Positions 27,649 to 36,923 of a stretch of 64,000 nt of DNA are shown piece by piece. Numbering within the stretch: position 1 is the stretch's first letter; each line of letters opens with the position of its first letter. The notes beneath the pieces were generated by a model. The model had not been told where the DNA came from. It ran no database searches and saw only the letters and a program-made list of their open reading frames with translations. Position numbers and translations under genes: made by a program. The DNA lies in assembly GCF_025562755.1 (NCBI RefSeq), contig NZ_CP103300.1, forward strand, positions 1,563,501 through 1,627,500. The letters run 5' to 3'. Origin of the DNA: Endozoicomonas euniceicola. Its GTDB lineage: Bacteria; Pseudomonadota; Gammaproteobacteria; Pseudomonadales; Endozoicomonadaceae.

Positions 27649-28587
27649 ATGAGCTCAGGAATTCTCCCAAAACAATTAAGCCTTTTTATTTTATTAGCAT
27701 TTTGCAGTGGTAGCCTGTTCGCAGATGAGTATTTTTACAAGATGCAGATAACCATTGCAGGTAATACCTCTGTCTTTTATGTGCGCTCACAAAATATCCT
27801 GCAGGATAGAGAGGATTTCTCATTTGGAATGGGCAAATCTGGTCATGTGGCTACCCGGACACAAAATCCTTTGTCTGGATCCATTTTCCTGGAAAGTTAT
27901 TTATCAACACCGGAGCCACTATCAATAAGAGGTAGATTCTCAACCAACTCCGGAGAAGAAGAGGACTACGTACTTACTCCCGTAAAAACATTACCGTCCG
28001 GCATAACAGAGACAATCGAAGTAGATAATAATTCTTATCAGCTGTTGCCAAATATTCTCCACCGTTTAGGTAAACAACAAATCTATGGACGAACACAGTA
28101 TTCCCGATGGCCACAATGGCCACAATGGCCACAATGGCTACCAAGCTGTTCATCCTTGTTCAGGGACGGCGAAAACAGCAGCCAGGAAGCGTCATTATCA
28201 GACAACGCTGTCCAGTTAGCCACTGGCCAGCCTCACTCAAACAGCGAATCACCGAGTGAATGGCGCATTAGGTTCCACTTACACCACAGTCAGGAAAACC
28301 CTCAGCAGCCTGAACTAGAAAGCTTTCTGAATATGATGAACGGAGAATCTTCGCAAAGACACATGCAATTAGTTTCTTTACTGAGTTCCCCACGTTCTCT
28401 TATTACTTCGAGTAGTGGGGCAATTATGCCGGAGTTTCGAGCCTACCTTCCAGGTACTATTACAGACGAAGATCAAGCCATGAGTGATCTTCGTCTTGCC
28501 GAATTAAATTTCTCTGCTGTAACTCTACACAAAGTATCCTCACAACCACTAGATAACGAAGACAATTGGCGACCACTCGATCTATAG
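27649..28587 (+). CDS. secreted protein, second tandem paralog with WPQ repeats
   Basis: A 312-residue exported protein. GGAGG lies 12 nt before the ATG, and a signal peptide (LSLFILLAFCSGSLFA) precedes DEYFYKMQITIAGNTSVFYV. It carries a 9-bp in-frame tandem repeat at 28111-28137 (three CCACAATGG units) that encodes repeated Trp-Pro-Gln. It shares most of its N-terminus with the previous gene and is more divergent beyond. No family is recognised; it is convergent with lipA. Confidence 0.75.
   Translation: MSSGILPKQLSLFILLAFCSGSLFADEYFYKMQITIAGNTSVFYVRSQNILQDREDFSFGMGKSGHVATRTQNPLSGSIFLESYLSTPEPLSIRGRFSTNSGEEEDYVLTPVKTLPSGITETIEVDNNSYQLLPNILHRLGKQQIYGRTQYSRWPQWPQWPQWLPSCSSLFRDGENSSQEASLSDNAVQLATGQPHSNSESPSEWRIRFHLHHSQENPQQPELESFLNMMNGESSQRHMQLVSLLSSPRSLITSSSGAIMPEFRAYLPGTITDEDQAMSDLRLAELNFSAVTLHKVSSQPLDNEDNWRPLDL
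28111..28137 (+). repeat. 9-bp tandem repeat inside second paralog
   Basis: Three exact copies of CCACAATGG, preceded by a partial copy. The unit is a multiple of three, so copy-number change would lengthen or shorten a Trp-Pro-Gln tract without breaking the frame. Confidence 0.85.
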
Positions 28588-28594
28588 TAACCCG

Positions 28595-29620
28595 TCATAA
28601 TCCAACGTTGTTCTTCTGCAACACCTGTTCAGCACGATAGCTTGAGCGTACCAGCGCACCCGAAACCACCTCCAGAAAGCCTTTTTCCAGCCCCCACTGA
28701 CGGTACTGTTCAAACTGTTCCGGTGTGACATAACGCTCAATGGGCAAATGATTTTTGGTGGGCTGTAAATACTGGCCGAAGGTAATAATATCCACGCCAA
28801 TTGCCCGCAGATCATCCATGGTCGCGCCAATTTCCTCATCGGTCTCGCCCAGCCCCAGCATCAGGCTGGTTTTGGTAAGAATATCAGGACGGTAGCGCTT
28901 GGCGTGCTCAAGCACCGCAAGCGTCTGTTCGTAGCTGGCTCTTGGATCACGAACCGGGTGGGTAAGGCGTTTAACCGTTTCGACGTTCTGGGCAAACACT
29001 GAGATACCGCTATCCAGCACTTTCTCAACGTCAGCCATCACCCCCATAAAATCCGGTGTCAGCACTTCGACATCGGTGGCCGGATTTTCAGCTTTGACCC
29101 TGCGCACCACTTCCGCATAATGGCCTGCGCCCCCGTCTTCCAGGTCATCCCGGTTAACCGAGGTCAGTACCAGGTATTTCAGGTTCATCAGCTTAACGCT
29201 GTTGGCGGTATGTTCCGGCTCATCTTTATCGAGCCAGCCTTTAGGGTTGCCGGTATTCACTGCACAAAACTTGCAGGCCCGGGTGCAGACATCCCCCATC
29301 AGCATGATGGTCGCCGTACCGGAACTCCAGCACTCATTAATGTTCGGACACATGGCTTCTTCACACACGGTGCTGAGCTTGTGCTTGTGAACAGTGCTTT
29401 TTACTTTTTTAAATTCAGTGCCGTATTGCGCCTTGATACGTAACCATTCCGGTTTACGCATCACCGGTGCCGGATCGTGATGACTGGCTTTAATACCGTT
29501 TTTGATGGCAGTGATACCATGATCGTTAACAAACTTGGTACCGCTTTCTACTTTGACTGCAGGCTCAACCTGTACTGTAGGAATCAGCCCGCTGTCTGTT
29601 GATGATGTATGACCTGACAT
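28595..29620 (-). CDS. lipA: lipoyl synthase
   Basis: Radical-SAM enzyme that inserts two sulfurs into octanoyl groups to make lipoate. The 341-residue product has the auxiliary cluster motif [12 protein letters not shown], the radical-SAM motif CTRACKFC, and the C-terminal serine ligand region VRSSYRAEQ. It lies 33 bp after lipB on the same strand, completing the lipoate pathway. Confidence 0.98.
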   Translation of the reverse strand: MSGHTSSTDSGLIPTVQVEPAVKVESGTKFVNDHGITAIKNGIKASHHDPAPVMRKPEWLRIKAQYGTEFKKVKSTVHKHKLSTVCEEAMCPNINECWSSGTATIMLMGDVCTRACKFCAVNTGNPKGWLDKDEPEHTANSVKLMNLKYLVLTSVNRDDLEDGGAGHYAEVVRRVKAENPATDVEVLTPDFMGVMADVEKVLDSGISVFAQNVETVKRLTHPVRDPRASYEQTLAVLEHAKRYRPDILTKTSLMLGLGETDEEIGATMDDLRAIGVDIITFGQYLQPTKNHLPIERYVTPEQFEQYRQWGLEKGFLEVVSGALVRSSYRAEQVLQKNNVGL

Positions 29621-29653
29621 TTCCCACTCCAGATTAATTTTATTCGTTCAAAC

Positions 29654-30340
29654 TCAGGGCAGTCGCTGATCTGTTTTTTCTATACGGCTGTACCCCAGCG
29701 CTTCCATAAGGCTGAGCAATAGCTTGCCGGTGACGTCCTGTTTGTCTAGGTGCTCAACGTAATCAGCCAGCTGAGTCACTTCCAACCCTTCGTAGCCACA
29801 GGGATTTATCCGGCTGAAAGGCTCAAGATCCATATCAAGGTTAAAGCTTAACCCATGGTAAGACCGCTGTTTACGGAATCGAAGCCCCAGAGCCGCTATT
29901 TTAGCCCCCTGAATATACACCCCCGGAGCTTCTGGCCGGGCGCAGGCTTCAACCCCATAGGCCTGAAGAACGTTGATAATCGCCTGTTCTATCCCTGAAA
30001 CAATGGCTCTTGGGCCTTTCTGTGAACGTTTAACGTCCAATAGAAGATAGACGACCAGTTGCCCCGGTCCGTGATAAGTGACCTGTCCGCCCCGGTCAAC
30101 CTGAACCACTGGAATAGTGCCGGGATTCAGAACATGTTCTGCTTTACCGGCCTGCCCCTGAGTAAACACCGGATCATGCTCTACAAACCAGAGCTCATCA
30201 ATGGTGGTTTCGTTCCGGGTTTCAGTAAATGTTTTCATAGCCTGCCAGACAGGCTGATAAGCCTGCCTGCCAAGCATTCTGACAGTCAGTGGCAACGCCT
30301 GAGCATCCATAATGTCAGCTTCCCCCTCAGCCACTAACAT
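29654..30340 (-). CDS. lipB: octanoyltransferase LipB
   Basis: Moves octanoate from acyl carrier protein to lipoyl domains. The 228-residue product has RGGQVTYHGPGQ, the catalytic lysine region GAKIAALGLRF, and the catalytic cysteine in NPCGYEGLEVTQ. The start at 30340 overlaps the ybeD stop by one base, indicating coupling. An alternative start a few codons downstream (MDAQALPLTVRMLG) aligns better with E. coli LipB. Confidence 0.97.
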   Translation of the reverse strand: MLVAEGEADIMDAQALPLTVRMLGRQAYQPVWQAMKTFTETRNETTIDELWFVEHDPVFTQGQAGKAEHVLNPGTIPVVQVDRGGQVTYHGPGQLVVYLLLDVKRSQKGPRAIVSGIEQAIINVLQAYGVEACARPEAPGVYIQGAKIAALGLRFRKQRSYHGLSFNLDMDLEPFSRINPCGYEGLEVTQLADYVEHLDKQDVTGKLLLSLMEALGYSRIEKTDQRLP

Positions 30341-30612
30341 TAAAGCACCATTTTTACCCGACCGGTTGCTTTCAGATCTGCAAATATAGCTCGCAACTGG
30401 TCTTCGCCGGTGGCAACAATTTTCACCATCACAGACTCAAAGTTACCGGCACGGCTTGGTTTAACACGACAGTTACCATCAAAGTCCGCCACGTGCTTTT
30501 TAATAATTTCAACACAGACATCTTTAAAATCCGGAGCGGCATTGCCCATAATGCGGATTTCATAGTCACAGGGGAATTCAATTTTAGGGGGTTGGGGTTG
30601 CTGTTCAGCCAT
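30340..30612 (-). CDS. ybeD: DUF493 family protein YbeD
   Basis: A 90-residue cytoplasmic protein of the UPF0250/YbeD family, an ACT-like ferredoxin fold conserved between dacA and lipB in many gammaproteobacteria. The segments IEFPCDYEIRIMGNAAPDF and SRAGNFESVMVKIVA are typical. Its role is not firmly known. Overlap with lipB suggests co-translation. Confidence 0.95.
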   Translation of the reverse strand: MAEQQPQPPKIEFPCDYEIRIMGNAAPDFKDVCVEIIKKHVADFDGNCRVKPSRAGNFESVMVKIVATGEDQLRAIFADLKATGRVKMVL

Positions 30613-30640
30613 TACTTTTCACAAAACTCTAAACAAATGA

Positions 30641-30667
30641 TGAAGCCCCTAGAGAGAAAGGGCTTCA
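30641..30667 (-). terminator. hairpin between dacA and ybeD
   Basis: Stem TGAAGCCC (30641-30648) / GGGCTTCA (30660-30667). In the minus direction it lies just after dacA and before ybeD. The T run is weak, so it may only attenuate readthrough. Confidence 0.5.
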
Positions 30668-30686
30668 TTACAGCCGGCAGCGCTGC

Positions 30687-31883
30687 TTAAAACAGGCTGC
30701 TAAAAAACATTACGACGCTATCCCAGATGACCTTGAAGATACTGCCACGCTCGACCGAACGCTGTGCCAGCAGCGGCACTTCTTTCACGACTTCTTCGCC
30801 GCGCATCACCTTCAGGCTACCCAGTTGCTGACCACGGGTAATCGGGGCTTCGATAGCAGAGTCCAGTTTCATCACTGCGGTCAGTTCTTTGCCTGTGCCA
30901 CGAGGTACAGTCACAACCAGGTCTTTCTCGACCATGACGTTCACTGCATCGTCAGCACCTTTCCAGATACGCACAGACTCCAGCGGCTGACCGCCACGCT
31001 TGATATCGACGTTTTCGAAGAAGCGGAAACCATAAGTCAGCAGTTTCTGGGCTTCTTCTGCTCGCTGCTTCTCGCTGTCAGCCCCCATGATAACGGTGAT
31101 CATACGACGACCGTCGCGATGTGCAGTGGCTGCCAGATGATAGCCGGTTGCCTCAATGTGGCCGGTTTTCAGACCGTCCACACTCGGGTTGGTCCACAGC
31201 AGACGGTTACGGTTCGCCTGACGACGCAGAGGTTCACCAGTACGCTTGTTCACACCGTACTGATAATACTTCTGGGCATACAGAGCATAATCTTCCGGGT
31301 AATCCTGAATAATGTGCCTGGACAGAATCGCCAGGTCACGGGCTGTTGAGTAATGATCCTCCGCTGGCCAGCCGGAAGAGTTCACATAATGAGTGTTCAC
31401 CATTCCAAGCTTGCGAGCCGTGCCGTTCATCATCTGGGCAAAACCCTCTTCGCTGCCAGCGATGTGTTCAGCCAGTGCCACGCTGGCATCGTTACCGGAC
31501 ACAATGATGATACCTTTCAGCAACTCTTCCACCGGAACCCGGTCACCCACTTCGATAAACATGGTTGAGCCACCCATGCGCCAGGCTTTTTCACTCACCA
31601 GAACCTTATCCTGGCGACCAATATTGCCTTCAGCCACTTCAGCTTCACCAATATAGGCAGTCATCATTTTGGTCAGACTGGCCGGGTGCATTGGCTCGTC
31701 GATTTTCTCGGCAGCCAGGATTTCACCACTGTCGGCATCCATCAGGATATAGCTTTCGGAGGCCAGTTTCGGGGCTGCAGGAATAAATGCGGAAGCCTGA
31801 GCCTGGGCAATACCCGTCCCCAGACAAAACATCATCGTGACCAGCCCGGCCAGACGCCGGACAGGGTGTTTTCTTTTACTCAT
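30687..31883 (-). CDS. dacA: D-alanyl-D-alanine carboxypeptidase (PBP5/6 type)
   Basis: Trims the terminal D-alanine from peptidoglycan stem peptides in the periplasm. From ATG 31883 the product has 398 residues. A signal peptide precedes ASAFIPAAPKLASES, the catalytic SxxK is S69-K72 (SLTK), SGN is at 129-131 and KTG at 239-241. The C-terminal amphipathic helix (SIFKVIWDSVVMFFSSLF) anchors the protein to the membrane. The frame is open back to a GTG at 31928, but MSKRKHPVRR is the likelier start. Confidence 0.96.
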   Translation of the reverse strand: MSKRKHPVRRLAGLVTMMFCLGTGIAQAQASAFIPAAPKLASESYILMDADSGEILAAEKIDEPMHPASLTKMMTAYIGEAEVAEGNIGRQDKVLVSEKAWRMGGSTMFIEVGDRVPVEELLKGIIIVSGNDASVALAEHIAGSEEGFAQMMNGTARKLGMVNTHYVNSSGWPAEDHYSTARDLAILSRHIIQDYPEDYALYAQKYYQYGVNKRTGEPLRRQANRNRLLWTNPSVDGLKTGHIEATGYHLAATAHRDGRRMITVIMGADSEKQRAEEAQKLLTYGFRFFENVDIKRGGQPLESVRIWKGADDAVNVMVEKDLVVTVPRGTGKELTAVMKLDSAIEAPITRGQQLGSLKVMRGEEVVKEVPLLAQRSVERGSIFKVIWDSVVMFFSSLF

Positions 31884-31951
31884 TAAGAAACAGCTCTGAA
31901 AAATTAAATAGCGGGATATTATAATCACGCCTGCCAGTTAAAAGTAATAGG

Positions 31952-32797
31952 TTATTGTGCAACAGTTTCGTAAACCAGATACGGTGGATCAAACTGTCCG
32001 GCTTCAAGCACATCCAGCAGATATTCCATATGGTCCGGGGTCTGTACCGGGCCAATCCTTACCCTGTAAAGGGGGTTATCGTCACTGTCATTTTTAACAA
32101 CCTTGACCGGAGCGTCGGTGGAAGCTGACAGCTTCCGCCGCATTATCTGGGCATAATGGTAATTGCTAAAGGCCGCCATCTGCAAAAACACTTCCTGGTG
32201 CTCGCCTTCAATGCCAGCCGCAGCAAAAGCCCCAACATCAATACCTTCAACCAGAACCTCGGTAATGCCTTCATCGGCAAAGCCCAGCTTTTGTGCCGCC
32301 GCATAAGAAAGGTCGATAATCCGGTCTCCAACAAAAGGTCCCCGGTCATTCACCCGCAAAACCGCTGAACGGTTATTCGCCTTGTTCGTCACTTTAACGT
32401 AGGACGGCAAAGGCAGAGTCTTATGGGCAGCCGTCATGCCATACAGGTCGTAGACTTCTCCATTTGCCGTCTGCTTGCCATGAAACTTGGTGCCATACCA
32501 GGAGGCAATACCCTCTTCCGAGTATTCATTGGCTGAGACCATAGGTTCATACACAATGCCATTATGGGTGTATGGGGTGTTTTTAATGGCTCCCTGATGT
32601 ACCTCCGGAATCGCATCGGGAATATTGCTGACATCCCTGGGGTTAGCAGGCGCTCCATCTTTCTGGGCGACCCCGGCACAACCCGTCAGTAATAGAGTCA
32701 TCAGGCCAGCGATACCGGCCTGTCTAAAGCTTGTTGCGCTAAAACTTGAGCTAAGAGAAGCTGCGCTAAAGGTAGTGGTGGAATGCATAAACCGCAT
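31952..32797 (-). CDS. rlpA: RlpA septal lytic transglycosylase lipoprotein
   Basis: Outer-membrane lipoprotein that cleaves denuded glycan strands at the division site. The lipobox LLLTGC ends at C40. The double-psi beta-barrel includes GIASWYGTKFHGKQTANGE and LRVNDRGPFVGDRIIDLS. A SPOR domain occupies about residues 203-281. The gene is 11 bp from mltB on the same strand, an order shared with Pseudomonas. Confidence 0.95.
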   Translation of the reverse strand: MRFMHSTTTFSAASLSSSFSATSFRQAGIAGLMTLLLTGCAGVAQKDGAPANPRDVSNIPDAIPEVHQGAIKNTPYTHNGIVYEPMVSANEYSEEGIASWYGTKFHGKQTANGEVYDLYGMTAAHKTLPLPSYVKVTNKANNRSAVLRVNDRGPFVGDRIIDLSYAAAQKLGFADEGITEVLVEGIDVGAFAAAGIEGEHQEVFLQMAAFSNYHYAQIMRRKLSASTDAPVKVVKNDSDDNPLYRVRIGPVQTPDHMEYLLDVLEAGQFDPPYLVYETVAQ

Positions 32798-32808
32798 TAA
32801 TTTTCTCT

Positions 32809-33909
32809 TCAGGACTTATTCGCCACAGTGGCTTGTGTTTTTTTATTTTGTACCGCAGTTTTATAGCCAGTACTGACTTCTTTTGCCAACTGGTGAACCG
32901 CCATCGCATAAAGCTTGCTGCGATTATACGTGGTGATGACCCGGAAATTCTCCATTCCCAGCCAATATTCAGTGCCTTTTTCACCTTCAAACGACATGGC
33001 AGCCGCCCTGGTGGCAGAGGGTAACACGTTGACAGGCTTCCAGCCGGAAGTCTCCAGCTGCTTCAGGGTTTTAGCGGGTTTTACGCTTTTACCAATAGCC
33101 TGCTCATATTTAGTCCCCTGAACCCTGGCCTTACTGGCAATGGGTTTACCCGCTCTCCAGCCATTTTCTTTCAGGTAATTGCCGACACTGGCAATGGCGT
33201 CTTCTTCGTGCTGCCAGATATTGGACTGACCGTCACCGGTAAAATCTACGGCATAAGCCCTGTAGCTGGATGGCATAAACTGTGGAATCCCCATGGCACC
33301 GGCATAAGAGCCAGTCAGTTCATGGGGGTCAAGCTTCTGCTCACGCACAAGGATCAGGAACTCTTTCAACTGTTGGGTAAAAAATTTACTGCGCGGTGGG
33401 TAGTCAAAGCTCAGCGTGGACAGTGCATCCAGCACTTTAAAGCCGCCAGTCAGGCGACCGTAATAGGTTTCTACGCCAATAATCGCAACAATTATCGACG
33501 CAGGAACACCGTACTCTTTCTCAGCCTTTGCCAGGGTTTCGGCATGAGTCTGCCAGAAATCGACGCCTTCATTAACACGCTGATCGGTCATAAAGATCTT
33601 ACGGTAATCTTTCCATTCCAGCTTTTTTTCAGCCGGACGACTAATCAGCTCCAGTACCCGGTCAGACTTCTTAGCCTTACCCAGTACGGATTCCACTTCT
33701 TGTCTGGAGAATTTTTCGTTCTTGACCAGATCCTTGATGAATGCCTCAACCTCTGGCCTGGCTGAAGCATAAGAGGCGTTCTGCTCACTGGAAGCCTTTT
33801 GCTTACCAGAATTTTGTTCGCCTTCAGGCACTGGTGCAGCCATCATCACCGTTGAGATAAGACAGCCTGCGGCCAGTGCCAGTATTTTGTTTTTGGGAAA
33901 AATGGCCAT
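32809..33909 (-). CDS. mltB: membrane-bound lytic murein transglycosylase B
   Basis: Cleaves peptidoglycan glycan strands. From ATG 33909 the product has 366 residues with a signal peptide (ILALAAGCLISTVMMAA). The catalytic glutamate lies in IIGVETYYGRLTGG, followed by FDYPPRSKFFTQQLKEFL and AMGIPQFMPSSYRAYAVDF, as in SltB/MltB. There is no clear lipobox, so it may be a soluble periplasmic SltB1 type. In Pseudomonas the next gene would be rodA; here a 20-kb accessory region begins upstream. Confidence 0.94.
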   Translation of the reverse strand: MAIFPKNKILALAAGCLISTVMMAAPVPEGEQNSGKQKASSEQNASYASARPEVEAFIKDLVKNEKFSRQEVESVLGKAKKSDRVLELISRPAEKKLEWKDYRKIFMTDQRVNEGVDFWQTHAETLAKAEKEYGVPASIIVAIIGVETYYGRLTGGFKVLDALSTLSFDYPPRSKFFTQQLKEFLILVREQKLDPHELTGSYAGAMGIPQFMPSSYRAYAVDFTGDGQSNIWQHEEDAIASVGNYLKENGWRAGKPIASKARVQGTKYEQAIGKSVKPAKTLKQLETSGWKPVNVLPSATRAAAMSFEGEKGTEYWLGMENFRVITTYNRSKLYAMAVHQLAKEVSTGYKTAVQNKKTQATVANKS

Positions 33910-34207
33910 GCTATAAGTCCTCTGAATACTGCTGCCATACTCAAACATACATTCATCTGATACGCTTCATAAATACGACACCATCAGTATTTCTGTATGT
34001 ATTATGTCCTTCTATATTGCAAATAAATTGCTTCTAAAAAGGTCACATTTTCTACTTTACAGTAGTAACCTTCGAACAACTAGCATGAAGTTGTAAGACA
34101 GTTGTCAACAGATAGTCTCTTCCAATATAAAACCCGTTTCAGTGGAGGTTGCCGAACACTGATTTACTATATCACGGATTATTATATAACCGCTGACGTC
34201 TATATTT

Positions 34208-34324
34208 AGGGGCGCAGCATTCAATAACTTACCGGGCTTTTGGCTGTTGGCTTTTGGCTATTAGCTGCTCATACAGCCAACCGCCAAAAGCCAACAGCGG
34301 TATATTATGTTCTGCTGCTTCCCT
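34208..34324. repeat. 117-bp repeat, copy 1, with internal 16-bp inverted repeat
   Basis: Identical over 117 bp to 34517-34633. Inside, GCTGTTGGCTTTTGGC (34243-34258) and its exact complement (34283-34298) can form a long hairpin. The left arm is built of heptamers CTTTTGG, CTGTTGG, CTTTTGG, CTATTAG at 34237-34264. These belong to the same family as the 13-copy array at 14555-14645. Confidence 0.93.
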
Positions 34325-34516
34325 TAGAGCGGCTATACTCATGCGAAGACCAATTTTTAACTAATCAGACAAGAATGTTAACTTTACGGTCGTCCAATAA
34401 GTTATTGATTCCTCAGTCCGCCCTGGTAATAAACCTTTTTTTCAGACTTCTATCAAGTTCCCAAACTGGTTAGCTGGTTTGTTCGCCTGTACATTAAAAA
34501 ATACGTCCACATTCTA

Positions 34517-34633
34517 AGGGGCGCAGCATTCAATAACTTACCGGGCTTTTGGCTGTTGGCTTTTGGCTATTAGCTGCTCATACAGCCAACCGCCAAAAGC
34601 CAACAGCGGTATATTATGTTCTGCTGCTTCCCT
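34517..34633. repeat. 117-bp repeat, copy 2
   Basis: Exact copy of 34208-34324, shifted by 309 bp, with inverted-repeat arms at 34552-34567 and 34592-34607. The 192 bp between the copies has no gene. Two identical copies so close suggest recent duplication or a mobile non-autonomous element. Confidence 0.93.
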
Positions 34634-34809
34634 AAGCGAGCAGCTTGTGAGCCATCCCTGGAGTCATAGTATTTTCCAAAAGGCAAATGAGTTTTGGTTA
34701 TCTACCGAACGGATCAGGTGCTGAACCTGCTAAACCTTAGAACTTTAAGAGCTAATGGTAAGTGGGGTAAATACAGGAAAGCACCGGATAAGATGCCTCC
34801 AGAATGCTT

Positions 34810-36477
34810 TTAATTGCCCCCCTGGCAGTGCTGATTGTATTTTTCCCAACTTGATTTTGATACAGAAAATGCCTTACTATCTTTATCTTTATCTTTATCA
34901 AAAGCAAAATAGTTGTTACTAAACATTTTGTATGGAATTCTCTCAATATAAAGTTCTATATGCCAAAAGTCCTCTTCTACGATAATGTTTTCTATACTAC
35001 CTTTACTAATATATTCATCAACAAGTTCTGCAATGGCCTGATATTGAAGAGTGTCAACATCATAGACATTAGGACATTCTCGCCCAAATAATACACAAAA
35101 AACCGAAGAAGCAAAATCAGCTGTCGGAAAAAGATCAGGATTTATTTCGTGCAGTTTAAGAGCTCCCCATTTCGTTAACCTATACATTTCCATGCCTTCA
35201 TAATTTCTGTTACAAATAATCAGTAGTTCAGTATTATCTGCTTTTTGGGGATCTAAGTGAATAAAGAGTGTGGGGGCGACATATGTGAAAAACTCTATAC
35301 TATCATCGATAGAATAAGCAAAAACGACATCCAGGGTATAAGCAGTGCTGGATAAAATTTGTTGGTTAACAGGGTTTTGCTTTTGATCTGAAATAAATTC
35401 TTCCAGAACTTCATCTCGTTCTTTTGACGGCATCTGCCCCCCACTCCATATTTCTTCAATTGTACTATTGTAGTTATCAATAGCTCTCCAGGCATCTTTC
35501 ATTTTCATTGTCTGAAACTTTTCTGGATACTTTTTCATCAGCTCAGCAACTGGTTTATCTTGGTACTTTGAAATTAATCTTGCTATCGCCTGATATTCCA
35601 CGGTGTGCGTAGTTTCTTTAAAATCATGCTCTGTTAATGCCTGAAAGGCTGCTCTGGCATCTTCTGTTGTTGCAAATAGTTCAGGATTGTCAGCCTGCAG
35701 CTCTTTTGCTCCCTGTTCTGTCAGATTGCATGAGTTAAGGCAATCGCTGGGCCCTATCCTCAAAAAGTGGCGGTCGTTGTCATCCGATTTTATCGGCACG
35801 GTTTTTAAATGATATTCTGAATGACTCGAAACACGGGGTTGCTTAGAAGGTATTATGTCCTCAGAATCGTCGTTGTCTGGCTCTTTTGAATTGGATGGAC
35901 TATCAGAACTTTCTTCATCGTCGGATTCACCCGTTCGCTTTACTGGATAACTATTTTCAGAGGATGATCTTACGGGCAGGGAGACGTAAATAGATTTTAC
36001 GTCTGGTTCTGTAAACTCAGGATCTGTTTCAAAATTAAGGCTGTCATTAACAGGGGTTTTATTATATGTTTTGAGAATTACCGGTAGGAGGTTTGTTAGA
36101 ACAGCGACGTATTTTTTTAATATTTCATTCCATTCTAATTCAACTACCTTATATCCGTTCTCATCTTCGGAGGAATTCTTGCGAAGGGGGGAGGCAGTTT
36201 CCTCTTCAGGATCTGTTCCAAAATAAAAATCCAGATCATCATCAAAATCGTCAGTGTGCTTCTCAGGCTTACTTTCGTTGACCGGCCTGTCAACATCATC
36301 ATGATCATTATGAAGCAATTTTGGATACATCGGCATTTGCCTGGCAGAAAAATAAGCCCCGTTCATTTTTGGAGGAAGATTTTCCATAGAAGGAAGTAGT
36401 GGATTTTCCAGATTACCGGCTAAGAGAGTTCTGGGAAAAAAAAGTATGAACAAAAGACAAATGGAATATATTCGCAT
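34810..36477 (-). CDS. secreted acidic protein with duplicated domain
   Basis: A 555-residue exported protein (signal peptide MRIYSICLLFILFFPRTLLA). Residues 55-215 are acidic and serine-rich and probably disordered. Two related units of about 85 residues follow. Unit 1 (251-337) reads LTEQGAKELQADNPELF...VEYQAIARLISKY. Unit 2 (433-515) reads LTKWGALKLHEINPDLF...LQYQAIAELVDEY. A DKDKDKD tract near the end comes from a 6-bp DNA repeat. No family is recognised. The composition suggests a host-facing secreted protein (inference). Confidence 0.78.
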   Translation of the reverse strand: MRIYSICLLFILFFPRTLLAGNLENPLLPSMENLPPKMNGAYFSARQMPMYPKLLHNDHDDVDRPVNESKPEKHTDDFDDDLDFYFGTDPEEETASPLRKNSSEDENGYKVVELEWNEILKKYVAVLTNLLPVILKTYNKTPVNDSLNFETDPEFTEPDVKSIYVSLPVRSSSENSYPVKRTGESDDEESSDSPSNSKEPDNDDSEDIIPSKQPRVSSHSEYHLKTVPIKSDDNDRHFLRIGPSDCLNSCNLTEQGAKELQADNPELFATTEDARAAFQALTEHDFKETTHTVEYQAIARLISKYQDKPVAELMKKYPEKFQTMKMKDAWRAIDNYNSTIEEIWSGGQMPSKERDEVLEEFISDQKQNPVNQQILSSTAYTLDVVFAYSIDDSIEFFTYVAPTLFIHLDPQKADNTELLIICNRNYEGMEMYRLTKWGALKLHEINPDLFPTADFASSVFCVLFGRECPNVYDVDTLQYQAIAELVDEYISKGSIENIIVEEDFWHIELYIERIPYKMFSNNYFAFDKDKDKDSKAFSVSKSSWEKYNQHCQGGN

Positions 36478-36629
36478 CTTGGTTTCTCTTGTTGATTAAA
36501 GCAATACAAGGATTCTCAAATTTTTATAATCTTATTTTCACTCATTTTGTACAGTCATGGCGCCACAAGCAGCTATTTCTTCAAGTGAGCTTGTAGAGCA
36601 TAGACCATGTATGTAATTAGAAATCTCTG

Positions 36630-36860
36630 CCATCACTTTCAACCCTGAGTTCAGGGACGACATTCCTCGTCTGCTTCACGGTCTTCAGAAAATCCGGGCA
36701 TCGCCTGAACTTAAGGCTCAGTTTTTTCAGTTACTTGAGTGCATGATTACTGCCAGCCGAAACAACGGTCGCTCCGGCATAGACCTTACTGCACCCACGC
36801 CGGGGATTCCGGATCGGGTGAATCAGGTTGTGGTGGAGGGGGGGGGTAAGTTTCTTAACC
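36630..36860 (+). pseudogene. N-terminal fragment of an ISNCY-like transposase
   Basis: In the frame that contains 36653, the translation reads FNPEFRDDIPRLLHGLQKI, ELKAQFFQLLECMITASRNN and GRSGIDL. This follows the N-terminal pattern of ISNCY-type transposases (short DDI..LLRGLQ helix, then GRPGMDLW). It has no start codon and the similarity ends before 36860, where a G-rich run breaks it. It is a relic of an insertion next to selD. The 36478-36630 stretch before it holds only the promoter region of the 555-residue gene. Confidence 0.5.
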
Positions 36861-36871
36861 GCGACTTCCCT

Positions 36872-36905
36872 AAAGCCTGTAGTTTTTTACATTGCTACAG
36901 GCTTT
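36872..36905. terminator. hairpin terminator downstream of selD
   Basis: An 11-bp perfect stem AAAGCCTGTAG (36872-36882) / CTACAGGCTTT (36895-36905) with a T-rich loop. It lies 18 bp past the selD stop in the minus direction. Confidence 0.7.
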
Positions 36906-36923
36906 TGATGAGCAGGATTCAGA

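Larger units (their letters stand above)
33949..34809. other. gene-free repeat region upstream of mltB
   Basis: About 860 bp with no credible gene. It is AT-rich near mltB, where its promoter must lie, and then holds two identical 117-bp direct repeats. It marks the left edge of the accessory island. Confidence 0.6.
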
